This document shows positions 36,558-45,199 of a DNA stretch of 64,000 bases, piece after piece. Source of the stretch: Betaproteobacteria bacterium. GTDB taxonomy: Bacteria > Pseudomonadota > Gammaproteobacteria > Burkholderiales > Usitatibacteraceae. Below the pieces are notes generated by a model. The model searched no databases. It saw nothing but the letters and a program-made list of their open reading frames with translations, and was not told the DNA's origin. Position 1 is the first letter of the stretch. Each line of letters opens with the position of its first letter. A program made the translations under genes and the position numbers. The stretch is taken from contig JADJEZ010000005.1 in assembly GCA_016708825.1 (NCBI GenBank), forward strand, positions 124,001 through 188,000, written 5' to 3'.

Positions 36558-39001
36558 GGGGCCTTCTCCTGGGCGGGTTGTCGGGACAGGTCGGTCGGGA
36601 AATCGTCGACCATGATCACTTCGCGCCGCAGCCGGTCCGTGCGCACGAGGTGCTCGAATTCGGCGAGTGTCACGATGCCGCTCTTGACCGCGGCGTCGCG
36701 CCGCTCCGCCATCGTGCGCTGCGAAAGCTTGCCGGCCTTGTGCGCGGCACGGATCTTCGCCTCGATGGGCTCGGCCTGGATGGCGGCCTCCATCGCGAAC
36801 TCGAGCCGGCCGACGAGGTCGCTTTCCTTGCGCGGCAGGTAGATGCCCGCGGTGAGGCGGTCGCGCACCGGGCCCGGCTCGATGAGGAGCTTCGCCACGC
36901 GCGAGGCCCACTTGTCGTGCGGCGCGGTGAGGGTGAGCCCCTTCGGGAAGGCGAGCTGGCGCAGCACCCAGGCCACCGGCCGGCTCGGGAAGTTCGCGAG
37001 CACGCCGTCCAGCGCCACCTGCATCTTGAACGAGCTGTCGTACATGGCCCAGGTGAGGAGCGGCAGATCCTCCTTCGGGCAACCGTCGTCGTGGAAGCGC
37101 TTGACGGTGGCCGACATCATGTAGAGGTGGGAGAGGATGTCGCCCAGGCGCGCGGAGAGCATTTCCTTGCGCTTGAGGCTGCCGCCGATCACGAACATGG
37201 ACATGTCCGCGAGGAGGGCGAAGGCCGACGAAAAGCGCGTGAGGATCTGCAGGTAACGGCGCGTCTGACGCGAACCCGGCACCGAGATGCCCTTGCCGCC
37301 GGTGAGGCCGAGCCACAGCGCGCGCGCCGCGTTCGACACCGTGAAGCTCACGTGCCCCCAGAAGGCGAGGTCGAAGGCCGGCAGGTCGTTGCCTCCCGCC
37401 GCGCGCATCTCCTTCAGCACCCAGGGATGGCAGCGTATGGCGCCCTGCCCGAAGATGATGAGCGAACGCGTGAGGATGTTGGCCCCCTCCACGGTGATGG
37501 CGATGGGCAGCGTCTGGTAGGCGCGCCCGAGGTAGTTGTTGGGGCCCATGCAGATCCCCTTGCCGCCGTGGACGTCCATGGCGTCGTTGAGGACCGAGCG
37601 CATGCGCTCGGTCATGTGGTACTTGCACATCGCCGAGATGACGCTCGGCTTCTCGCCCATGTCGAGCGCGGCCATGGTCATGCGGCGCATGCCGTCCATG
37701 AGGTAGGTCGTGCCGCCGATGCGCGCGAGCGGCTCCTCGATGCCCTCGAAGCGCCCGATGGGAGTCTTGAACTGCGTGCGGATGCGCGCGTAGGCGCCGG
37801 TCACCCGCGTCCCGATCTTTCCCGCGGCCATCGACATGGACGGCAGCGATATCGACCGGCCCGCGGCGAGGCATTCCATCAGCATGCGCCAGCCGGTTCC
37901 CACCTCCGCCTTGCCGCCGATCACCCAGTCCATCGGGATGAAAACGTCCTTGCCCGTCGTGGGCCCGTTCATGAACGCGCAGCCCAGCGGATCGTGGCGC
38001 CGGCCGACGTTCACGCCCGCGTGCGCGGTCGGCACGAGCGCGAGCGTGATGCCGATTTCCTCCTCGCCGCCCAGGTGCTTGTCGGGATCGTAGAGCTTGA
38101 AGGCGAGGCCCAGGAGCGTGGCCACCGGGGCGAGCGTGATGTAGCGCTTTTCCCAGGTGAGGCGGATGCCCAGGACCTCCTTGCCCTCGTGCGTGCCCTT
38201 GCAGACGATGCCGAAGTCCGGAATGGAGGCCGCATCGGATCCCGCATCGGGGTTGGTGAGCGCGAAGCAGGGGATCTCCTGTCCCTTCGCGAGGCGCGGC
38301 AGGTAGTGGTTCTTCTGCTCCTCGGTGCCGTAGTGCATCAGGAGCTCGGCCGGGCCCAGCGAGTTGGGCACCATGACGGTCACCGCGGCCGCGCCGCTGC
38401 GGGTCGAGATCTTGGTCACGATCTCGGAGTGCGCGAAGGCCGAGAACCCCAGCCCCCCGAAGGACTTCGGGATGATGATCCCGAGGAAGCCCTTGTCGCG
38501 GATGAATTTCCAGGCCTCCGGCGAGAGGTCCATGCGCTCGTTGTTGATCTCCCATTCGTCGAGCATGCCGCAGAGCTCTTCCACCGGCCCGTCCACGAAG
38601 GCCTGTTCCTCGGCGGTCAGCTTTGCCGCCGGGTAGGCGAGCATCTTCGACCAGTCGGGTTTTCCGGAGAAGAGATCGGCATCCCACCAGACGCTGCCCG
38701 CGTCCAGCGCCTCCTGCTCCGTCTGCGACATCTGCGGGAGCACGCGCTTGAAGAGGCCGAAGAGCGGGCCCGTGACGATCGCGCGGCGGATCGGTCTCAC
38801 CACGGAAAGCGCGGCGAACACGGCGACCGCGACCCAGGACAGCGCCACGACACCGGCCGGCGGGGCGGCGAACACGGTGAGGCTGGCGGCACCGGCTGCG
38901 AGCGCGACCGACCACGCCAGGGCATTCGCGCGGTGGTAGGCGAGCGTCCACGCGACGACGATCACGGCGAGGACCGACAGGATGATGGGCAGCATGGTCA
39001 A
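36527..39001 (-). CDS. fadE: Acyl-CoA dehydrogenase, FadE-like
   Basis: The 824-residue protein (E. coli FadE is 814) performs the first beta-oxidation step with FAD. Two hydrophobic segments at about 3-25 and 30-65 anchor it in the membrane. The dehydrogenase core includes FIRDKGFLGIIIPKSFGGLGFS near 168-188, CFALTNPDAGSDAASIPD near 255 and QTLPIAITVEGANILTRSL near 510; the Glu of VEGAN fits the FadE catalytic base region. A DUF1974 C-terminal domain follows. The ATG at 38995 (MLPIIL) is an equally good start. The gene lies 70 bases from the PsrA-like regulator and is probably read from the same promoter. Confidence 0.95.
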   Translation of the reverse strand: MTMLPIILSVLAVIVVAWTLAYHRANALAWSVALAAGAASLTVFAAPPAGVVALSWVAVAVFAALSVVRPIRRAIVTGPLFGLFKRVLPQMSQTEQEALDAGSVWWDADLFSGKPDWSKMLAYPAAKLTAEEQAFVDGPVEELCGMLDEWEINNERMDLSPEAWKFIRDKGFLGIIIPKSFGGLGFSAFAHSEIVTKISTRSGAAAVTVMVPNSLGPAELLMHYGTEEQKNHYLPRLAKGQEIPCFALTNPDAGSDAASIPDFGIVCKGTHEGKEVLGIRLTWEKRYITLAPVATLLGLAFKLYDPDKHLGGEEEIGITLALVPTAHAGVNVGRRHDPLGCAFMNGPTTGKDVFIPMDWVIGGKAEVGTGWRMLMECLAAGRSISLPSMSMAAGKIGTRVTGAYARIRTQFKTPIGRFEGIEEPLARIGGTTYLMDGMRRMTMAALDMGEKPSVISAMCKYHMTERMRSVLNDAMDVHGGKGICMGPNNYLGRAYQTLPIAITVEGANILTRSLIIFGQGAIRCHPWVLKEMRAAGGNDLPAFDLAFWGHVSFTVSNAARALWLGLTGGKGISVPGSRQTRRYLQILTRFSSAFALLADMSMFVIGGSLKRKEMLSARLGDILSHLYMMSATVKRFHDDGCPKEDLPLLTWAMYDSSFKMQVALDGVLANFPSRPVAWVLRQLAFPKGLTLTAPHDKWASRVAKLLIEPGPVRDRLTAGIYLPRKESDLVGRLEFAMEAAIQAEPIEAKIRAAHKAGKLSQRTMAERRDAAVKSGIVTLAEFEHLVRTDRLRREVIMVDDFPTDLSRQPAQEKAPWPLKAAASM

Positions 39002-39071
39002 TCTCCTTCCCGAAAGTGCCCTCCCGCGATGCGGTCGGGCGTTGCTTCAGTTCGCCTCGCGCGGGCCTTGC

Positions 39072-39785
39072 CTAGTCCCCGGAGGCCAGCTCCAGCTTCT
39101 TCGTGTCCCCGAGCGGCGCCTTGAGGCCTGCCGCGAGAAAGGGCGCGAGCCGCTCGAGCAGCATTTCGTCGTTGTCCCTGTCGTGCGGGATCACCTGCGC
39201 CATGAGCTTCAGCGCGTCGGTGCCCGCGAGCGTGTAGGAGAGCGCGCCCATGACGAAGTGCAGCCTCCACGTGAGCTCCTGCTTCGTGAGGTGCGGGAGC
39301 GCCTTCTGGAACGCGTCCTTGAACCGGCTGATCATCTCGGCGTACTGCGCCGAGAGGAAGTTGCGGATGAACGGCGCCGGATCGGCATAGGCGCGCCCCA
39401 GCACGCGCAGGAAATCCTTGCCCCCGCGCCGCTCGTCCCTCGAGAGCCGGAGTGCGGGAATCAGCATGGCCGAGAGGATCTTCTCGCAGGAAAGCGGCCG
39501 CGTGCCCGCCTGGCGCTCGTAGCGCTCGAGCAGATCGATGCGCTCCTGGTTCATCGGGTCCAGCCGGCGCGTGAGCACCGCCTGGAAGAGTTCTTCCTTG
39601 GTGCCGAAGTGGTAGTTCACCGCCGCGAGGTTCACGCTTGCGGCGGCGGTGAGCTGCCGCAGGCTGGTGGCCTCGAAGCCGTGCTCCATGAACAGGGATT
39701 CCGCGGCGTCCAGGATCCGGGACTTGGTGTCCTGGGACAGGGCGTCCATCGCGGGTGTTCGGCGAGCGGGGCGCTGCTCGGGCAT
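39072..39785 (-). CDS. TetR-family regulator, PsrA-like
   Basis: The 237-residue repressor has its HTH at about residues 22-66 (ILDAAESLFMEHGFEATSLRQ, then ASVNLAAVNYHFGTKEELF). The C-terminal ligand domain includes WRLHFVMGALSYTLAGTDAL near 170-190. SLRQLTAAASVNLAAVNYHFG and the C-domain resemble PsrA of Pseudomonas, which senses long-chain acyl-CoA or fatty acids. GGGGAGG lies about nine bases before the ATG. The promoter (-35 TTGACA, -10 TACGAT) is overlapped at the start site by a palindrome, so autoregulation is very likely. It heads the acyl-chain catabolic run. Confidence 0.9.
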   Translation of the reverse strand: MPEQRPARRTPAMDALSQDTKSRILDAAESLFMEHGFEATSLRQLTAAASVNLAAVNYHFGTKEELFQAVLTRRLDPMNQERIDLLERYERQAGTRPLSCEKILSAMLIPALRLSRDERRGGKDFLRVLGRAYADPAPFIRNFLSAQYAEMISRFKDAFQKALPHLTKQELTWRLHFVMGALSYTLAGTDALKLMAQVIPHDRDNDEMLLERLAPFLAAGLKAPLGDTKKLELASGD

Positions 39786-39827
39786 CGGATGGCCTCCCCG
39801 GGGATCGGAAACGCGTCAAACGCGTGA

Positions 39828-39845
39828 TTCAAACGCTCGTTTGAA
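39828..39845. promoter_or_regulatory. PsrA-type operator (TTCAAACGCTCGTTTGAA)
   Basis: This is an 18-base inverted repeat with a two-base centre, again CAAAC-N4-GTTTG. It covers the predicted transcription start of the TetR gene. A lone CAAAC half-site lies 11 bases further downstream (39817-39821), inside the leader. Confidence 0.7.
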
Positions 39846-39848
39846 ACC

Positions 39849-39878
39849 ATCGTATGACGCTTCGCCGGGCCTTGTCAA
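39849..39878 (-). promoter_or_regulatory. Sigma-70 promoter of the PsrA-like regulator
   Basis: On the minus strand a perfect -35 TTGACA (39873-39878) is followed after 18 bases by the -10 TACGAT (39849-39854). The predicted start near 39842 falls within the operator palindrome, a standard layout for an autorepressed TetR gene. Confidence 0.6.
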
Positions 39879-39900
39879 ATGCGTCCGGCACCCCGGCTGG

Positions 39901-40084
39901 CGGGGGGGGGGGGCCGGGGCGCGGGGGGGCCCGGGCCGGGCGGGGGGGCCGGGGGGCCGCCCGGGGAGGCCCGGGCGGCCGGGGCCGGGCCGCGGCGGGC
40001 CCGCCGGGGGGCGCGGGGGGGGGCGGGCCGGGGGGGCGGCGCGGGGGGGGGGGGGGGGGGGGGGGGCCGGGGGGGGGGGGGCGG
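39901..40084. other. Anomalous G-rich low-complexity tract
   Basis: These 184 bases contain no T and a single A (39967). They include runs of 24 G (40043-40066) and 13 G (40069-40081). The tract fills most of the 319-base gap between the TetR promoter and the metY stop and carries no gene. It resembles an assembly or base-calling artefact more than genomic DNA. If real, it would form G-quadruplexes. Confidence 0.85.
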
Positions 40085-40086
40085 AT

Positions 40087-40101
40087 GCCGGCGAAGCCGG
40101 C
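40087..40101 (-). terminator. GCCGGC-TTC-GCCGGC hairpin after metY
   Basis: A six-base-pair GC stem with a TTC loop begins four bases after the metY stop. No T-run follows, so it is at best a weak or Rho-assisted terminator or an mRNA 3'-end stabiliser. Confidence 0.4.
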
Positions 40102-40104
40102 CTT

Positions 40105-41385
40105 TCAGGTACGGGAGAGGGCCTGGTCCAGGTCCCAGAGGATGTCGTCGAGGCTCTCCAGCCCGATGGACAGGCGCACCATGTCGGGCGGCACACCGGC
40201 CTTCACCTGGTCGGCTTCCGACAGTTGCCGGTGCGTGGTGGAGGCCGGGTGGATCACGAGCGACTTGGCGTCGCCGATGTTGGCGAGGTGGCTCACGAAC
40301 TCGAGGCCCTCGATGAACTTCACGCCCGCGGAGAAGCCGCCCTTGATCCCGAAGGACAGGAGCGCGCCCGCGCCCTTCGGCATGTAGCGCCGCGTGAGCG
40401 CGTGGTAGCGGTTTTCCTCGAGCCCGGGATAGCTCACCCATGCGACCTTGTCGTGGGCGCGCAGGAACCGCGCAACGCCCAGCGTGTTGGCGCAGTGACG
40501 GTCCATGCGCACCGGCAGCGTCTCCAGGCCCTGCAGCAGCATCCACGCATTGAAGGGCGAGATCGTCGGCCCGAAGACGCGCAGGATCTCCATGCGCGCC
40601 TTCATGGTGAAGCCGAAGTCGCCGAAGGTCTCGAAGAAGCGCACGCCGTGGTAGCCCGCGCTGGGTTCCGTCATCGACGGGAACTTCCCGTTATCCCAGG
40701 GAAACTTCCCGCTCTCCACCACCACCCCGCCCATGGTCGTGCCGTGGCCGCCGATGAACTTGGTGGCCGAATGGACCACGACATCGGCGCCGTGCGCGAG
40801 CGGCTGGCACAGGTAGGGCGAGGCCGCGGTGTTGTCGACCACGAAGGGAACGCCCGCCTCGCGCGCGATCGCCCCGACCGCGGCGATGTCGATCATGTTG
40901 ATGGCGGGGTTGCCGAGCGTCTCGGAGAACACCGCTTTCGTGTTCGGGCGGATCGCGCGACGGAAGTTATCCGGCTCGTCGGGGTCGACGAAGGTGGTCT
41001 CGATGCCGAGCTTCGGGAAGTTCACCGCGAACATCGTGTGGGTGCCGCCGTAGAGCTTGGAGGACGACACGATGTGGTCGCCCGCCTGGCAGATGTTCAG
41101 GAGCGCCACCATCTCGGCGGCCTGCCCCGAGGCGGTCGCCACCGCCGCGCGCCCGCCCTCGAGGGCCGCCATGCGCTCCTCGAACATCGCGGTCGTCGGG
41201 TTCGAAAGCCGCGTGTAGACGTTGCCGAACGTCTGCAGGTTGAAGAGGCTTGCCGCGTGCTCGGCGCTGTCGAAGACGAACGAGGTCGTCTGGTAGAGGG
41301 GTGCGGCGCGCGCGCCCGTCTGCGCGTCGGGAATCTGGCCCGCGTGCAGGGCCAGGGTCTCGAAGCCGAAGGCGCGGTCCGCCAT
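40105..41385 (-). CDS. metY: O-acetylhomoserine aminocarboxypropyltransferase/cysteine synthase
   Basis: The 426-residue PLP enzyme makes homocysteine from O-acetyl-L-homoserine and sulfide (direct sulfhydrylation), or methionine with methanethiol. The length is typical for MetY and longer than the MetB/MetC group. The PLP lysine is K209 in HSATKFIGGHG. The cofactor-binding YTRLSNPTTAMFE is at 57-69, SGQAAEM near 86, and SIGLESLDDILWDLDQAL closes the protein. It lies three bases downstream of the SPFH gene's stop and may be cotranscribed with it. Confidence 0.95.
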   Translation of the reverse strand: MADRAFGFETLALHAGQIPDAQTGARAAPLYQTTSFVFDSAEHAASLFNLQTFGNVYTRLSNPTTAMFEERMAALEGGRAAVATASGQAAEMVALLNICQAGDHIVSSSKLYGGTHTMFAVNFPKLGIETTFVDPDEPDNFRRAIRPNTKAVFSETLGNPAINMIDIAAVGAIAREAGVPFVVDNTAASPYLCQPLAHGADVVVHSATKFIGGHGTTMGGVVVESGKFPWDNGKFPSMTEPSAGYHGVRFFETFGDFGFTMKARMEILRVFGPTISPFNAWMLLQGLETLPVRMDRHCANTLGVARFLRAHDKVAWVSYPGLEENRYHALTRRYMPKGAGALLSFGIKGGFSAGVKFIEGLEFVSHLANIGDAKSLVIHPASTTHRQLSEADQVKAGVPPDMVRLSIGLESLDDILWDLDQALSRT

Positions 41386-41388
41386 CGG

Positions 41389-42384
41389 CTACTTGGGCGC
41401 GTCGAGCGATGCCTTCGTCCTGTCCAGCACCGTCATCGCGGTCGAGACGAAGGTCGATACGTCCGTGAGGTTCGCCGGCACGATCAGCGTGTTGCCCGTC
41501 TTGGCGAGGCCGGAGAAGGCCTCCACGTACTTCTCCGCGACCTTCAGGTTGGCGGCGAGCATCCCGCCCTCCGCGCCGATGGCGGCGGCCACCTGGCGCA
41601 CCGCGTTCGCGGTCGCCTCCGCGACCGTCGTGAGCGCCAGCGCCTCGCCCTGCGCCTGGTTGATGGCCGCCTGCTTGTCGCCCTCGGACTCCAGCACCTT
41701 GGCCTGCTTCGCGCCGTCGGCGATGTTGATCTCCTGCTGGCGCTGGCCCTCGCTCTTGGCGATGAGCGCGCGCTTCTCGCGCTCGGCGGTGATCTGCGCC
41801 TGCATCGAGCGCAGGATCGCCTCGGGCGGCGTGAGGCTCTTGATCTCGTAGCGCAGCACCTTGATCCCCCAGGTGCGGCCCGCCTCGTCGAGGACGGAGA
41901 CGACCATGTGGTTGATCTCGCTCCTGCTCTCGAAGGTCTTGTCGAGCTCCATCTTGCCCACTTCGCTGCGCAGCGCCGTCTGCGCGAGCTGCGAGATCGC
42001 GAGCACGTAGTCGGACGATCCGTAGGAGGCGAGCTTCGGGTCCGCCACCTGGTAGTAGATGATCCCGTCCACCGCGAGCTGCGTGTTGTCCTTGGTGATG
42101 CAGACCTGCTCGGGGATGTCGAGAGGCACTTCCTTCAGCGAATGGCGGTAGGCGATGCGGTCGATGAAGGGCACGATCACGTTCAGCCCCGGCGGCAGGA
42201 TCTCGTGGTACTTGCCCAGGCGCTCTATCACCCAGGCCTGCTGCTGGGGCACGACGCGGATGCCCTCGACGACGAGCACCACGATCATCGCGATGAGGAA
42301 GGTGGCGACCGTGATGCCGACGCTCCCCGAGAGGAACGCGGCGGCGATCGAGACGATGGCGGCGATGAGGACTTTGAAGAACAT
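41389..42384 (-). CDS. SPFH/Band 7 (stomatin/paraslipin, QmcA-like) membrane protein
   Basis: The 331-residue protein has two N-terminal hydrophobic segments (about 3-20 and 25-45). The SPFH domain starts at RVVPQQQAWVIERLGKYHEIL and includes PFIDRIAYRHSLKEVPLDIP and LRSEVGKMELDKTFESR. A long helical, coiled-coil-prone region follows (EREKRALIAKSEGQRQQEINIA, near 205-260). Such proteins oligomerise into membrane microdomain scaffolds and interact with FtsH-type proteases. It is paired with the NfeD gene 27 bases upstream, the standard arrangement. Confidence 0.92.
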   Translation of the reverse strand: MFFKVLIAAIVSIAAAFLSGSVGITVATFLIAMIVVLVVEGIRVVPQQQAWVIERLGKYHEILPPGLNVIVPFIDRIAYRHSLKEVPLDIPEQVCITKDNTQLAVDGIIYYQVADPKLASYGSSDYVLAISQLAQTALRSEVGKMELDKTFESRSEINHMVVSVLDEAGRTWGIKVLRYEIKSLTPPEAILRSMQAQITAEREKRALIAKSEGQRQQEINIADGAKQAKVLESEGDKQAAINQAQGEALALTTVAEATANAVRQVAAAIGAEGGMLAANLKVAEKYVEAFSGLAKTGNTLIVPANLTDVSTFVSTAMTVLDRTKASLDAPK

Positions 42385-42411
42385 GGCGGTCTCCCTGGGT
42401 TCTTGTTCGAT

Positions 42412-42846
42412 TCAGTTCGAGGGCTTCGCGGCGGACACGAGCAGCGTGCTCCCGTCCTGGCCGTTGATGAAGAGCGTGGCGCCCGGGTCGGGGCGCGTTC
42501 CGGCGCCGATCCTGGCATCCCAGGTCGTGCCGCGGTACTTCACGCGCGCCAGCCCGGCGTCGGCGTCGGTCCAGGTCTCGAGGACCACGGGCTGGCCCAG
42601 GTCGAGGAAATCGTCCTTCGGATTGCTCCGGCGGTGGCTGCGGTGCCAGCGGTTCACGAGCCAGGTTCCCGCGAGAGCCACTGCACACCCGCCGACCGCC
42701 TGCGCGAGGTAGGCGCCGCCCGCCCAGGCGACGGCGGCCCCGGCGAATGCGCCCACGCCGATCACCAGCAGGTAGAAGGTGCCCGTCACCAGCTCGGCGA
42801 TGACGAGAACGAATCCGGCGATGATCCAGAGGAGATGCGGCTCCAT
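42412..42846 (-). CDS. NfeD-like membrane protein
   Basis: The 144-residue protein has an N-terminal membrane region (HLLWIIAGFVLVIAELVTGT, then two further segments to about residue 65) and a C-terminal OB-fold NfeD domain at about 80-140 (LGQPVVLETWTDADAGLARVKY, then GTTWDARI). It lacks the ClpP-like protease part of long NfeD proteins. It is the usual partner of the adjacent SPFH protein. Confidence 0.9.
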   Translation of the reverse strand: MEPHLLWIIAGFVLVIAELVTGTFYLLVIGVGAFAGAAVAWAGGAYLAQAVGGCAVALAGTWLVNRWHRSHRRSNPKDDFLDLGQPVVLETWTDADAGLARVKYRGTTWDARIGAGTRPDPGATLFINGQDGSTLLVSAAKPSN

Positions 42847-42918
42847 GGGAACTCTTCCTTCCGGTCAGGGGAAACTGCGCGCTATTCTACGGGCCCACCC
42901 GATCTCGCGGGCAGGCAT

Positions 42919-43379
42919 TCATCGGGACTGGCGATGGGCGGAGATCACGCCGGTGTTCACGCCGGCCCAGCCCAGCCCGCCGAAGAGGCGCCCGTGCTCG
43001 ATCTTCATGCAGCGGTCCTCGACCACCTCGAGCCCGGCCGCCTCGGCCTGCCGCCTGGCCTCTCCGCTCGTCACGCCAAGCTGCATCCACAGGACCTTCG
43101 CGCCGATCGCCGCGGCTTCTTCCGCGAGGGCGGGAATCTCCTCGCTGCGGCGAAAGCAGTCGACGACGCCCACCTTCTCCGGAATGTCGCGAGGGCCTTG
43201 TGGCACTTCTCCCCCAGGACGCTGTCGTAGGCGGGATTGACCGGGATGATGCGGTAGCCGTGCTCCTGCAGGTACTTGGCGGCGAAGTAGCTCGGTCGGT
43301 ACCAGTTGGCCGACAGCCCCACCACCGCGATGGTGCGGTTGTCCCGCAGGATTCGGCGCAGCTTCGGGATGTCGTCCAT
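42919..43379 (-). CDS. CoA-binding protein (YccU-like; frameshifted)
   Basis: The protein of about 152 residues has a Rossmann-like CoA-binding domain. NRTIAVVGLSANWYRPSYFAAKYLQ lies near residues 14-38 and YRIIPVNPAYDSVLGEKCH near 42-60. After a slip near 43190 the frame continues VVDCFRRSEEIPALAEEA, VLWMQLGVTS and VEDRCMKIEHGRL. The role of the family is not established; it is related to the succinyl-CoA synthetase CoA-binding fold. It is divergent from the hydrolase at 43424. Confidence 0.88.
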
Positions 43380-43423
43380 GGTTCGCGTGGGAAAATAGCC
43401 GTTTGCGGAGGATTCTACCTGTC

Positions 43424-45199
43424 ATGCGCCATTCGCTTTTCGCCTTCGTCGCGGCCCTCGGGGCCAGCACCCTCGCGGTGGCGGCCAACCACGTCGCGAC
43501 CGTCACGCCCGTGGGCGCCGGTCCGTTCACCGTTGCCTGCTCCAACGTCGCCCAGGACGAATCCTTCATCGCCGCCCTCGCCTCGACGCCGGAGGAGATC
43601 TGGGAGGGACGGCCCCGCGACGGCCAGGGGCGCTACATTTCGCAGATACTCGCCGCGCCGGACACGGCGGTGCGCTTCGACGTGCCGGTTCCGGACCTTC
43701 GCGAAATCTATCCGCGGTTCGCCGGCGATCTCGTTCCCCACGTGGCGATCGTCTGCCATCCCACGCCACAGGCCAATGGCGATCCCGACTACATCCTGCC
43801 GGGCACCGGCGACATCGTGCCCCGGATGCAGGCGGCCGGCGCCGCGCCGCGGCTGATTCACCTCACCGAACACGCGGCCGGCTACGGGATTTCCTTCAGC
43901 CCTCCGCCGCCTGCAGTTCCCGCGCGGCTGCCGCTCATCGTCTTTTCCCACGGCCTGGGCGGCAGCCCGATCAGCCCCGGCCACCTCGAGGCGATGGTCG
44001 ACCTCGCATCGCACGGCTACATGGTCGCGGCCGTGTTCCACGGCGATCCGCGGTTCTCGCGCATTCGCGTCGGCGACCTGGGCGATTTCTGACCGTGCTC
44101 GCCCACTTCGACGAGTTCGTCGAGATGGAATTGATGCGCCCGGCTTCCCTCAAGGCGCTCGTCGACACGCTGCTCGCGCACCCGGGCTACGCGCCCGGCA
44201 TCGACCCGGAGCGCATCGGCGGCTTCGGCGCGAGCATGGGCGGGCAGGCCATGGCCAACCTCCTGGGTGCGCGACTGACCGCGAGCCTCGGCCTCGCTTG
44301 CCGGGATACGGTCACGGACCCGCGCGTCAAGGTGGCGGTCGGGCTGGTTCCCCTACGCGGGCAATCCTTCCTGCCGTCGTTCTGCGACGACCAGGGCGGC
44401 GCCGACCGGGTCGATCGCCCTTTCCTCGCGATCTCCGGCACGGCCGACTTCACCGCGCCGATCAAGATGATGGAACAGGCGATCCACCGGTTCCGGGGCT
44501 CGCGCTACCTGGTCGAGCTCGCCGACGTGGAGCACGGGTACGAGGCCGCGATGCGCGGCGACGTGATGACGTGGACCGTCACGTTCCTGAACGCCTACCT
44601 CCGCGTCGCCGAGGATCCGGGTGCGATCGCCAGGCTCATCCGCATGGGGAGCGTGTCGGGCGGGCCGCAGGATGCCCTGCGGGTCGATGCCCACGTGCCC
44701 TTCCCGCCCGGGCCGGACGAAGCGCTGACCCGGGAGTTCTACCATGCGGCCCTGAACCACTTCTTCATCGCGAGCGGTGCCGACGAGATAGCGTTGATTC
44801 TCGCGGGCGGAGCCGGCCCGGGCTGGCAGCTCACGGGGCACGCCTTCCGGTCCTTCACGCGACTGCCTCACTCAATTTCACGACCGCCGCGCCGGTGTGC
44901 CGCTTCTACGGAGCCCTGGCGGGCGGTCCGAACTCGCACTTCTTCACCGCGAGCGCCTCGGAATGCGACCTCGTGAAGCGCTCCGGCGGGTGGTATTACG
45001 AGGGCACCGGGTTCTACATCGAGCCCGTGTCGGCGGACGGCGCCTGTCCGTCGGGATACCTGCAGGTGCTGCGCGCCTACAACGAGGGATTCGTGCGCAA
45101 CGACTCGAACCACCGGTTCACGACCAGCGACTCGACCTGGCGGGAAATGCAGCGGCACGGCTGGACGCTCGAAGGGGCGGCCATGTGCGCGCTTCCTGA
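43424..45199 (+). CDS. Secreted alpha/beta hydrolase with C-terminal DUF5648-like repeats (frameshifted)
   Basis: The product of about 590 residues has a signal peptide (MRHSLFAFVAALGASTLAVA). The hydrolase domain has FSHGLGGSP near residue 175 and the nucleophile motif GFGASMGGQAM near 265, with ISGTADFTAPIK and VEHGYEAAM supplying acid and His. Two C-terminal repeats look like DUF5648 (REFYHAALNHFFIASGADE; CRFYGALAGGPNSHFFTAS). A missing base at about 44089 makes a false TGA, and another slip lies near 44868. The last frame stays open to 45368, antisense to the kinase gene. Only a further slip gives the TGA at 45197-45199 that I use as the end. GGAGG precedes the ATG. Confidence 0.7.

Noticed and set aside
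40087..40101. Treating the GCCGGC hairpin as a strong terminator
   Set aside because: No T-run follows on either strand, and such short GC palindromes are common in GC-rich genomes, so only a weak call is given.
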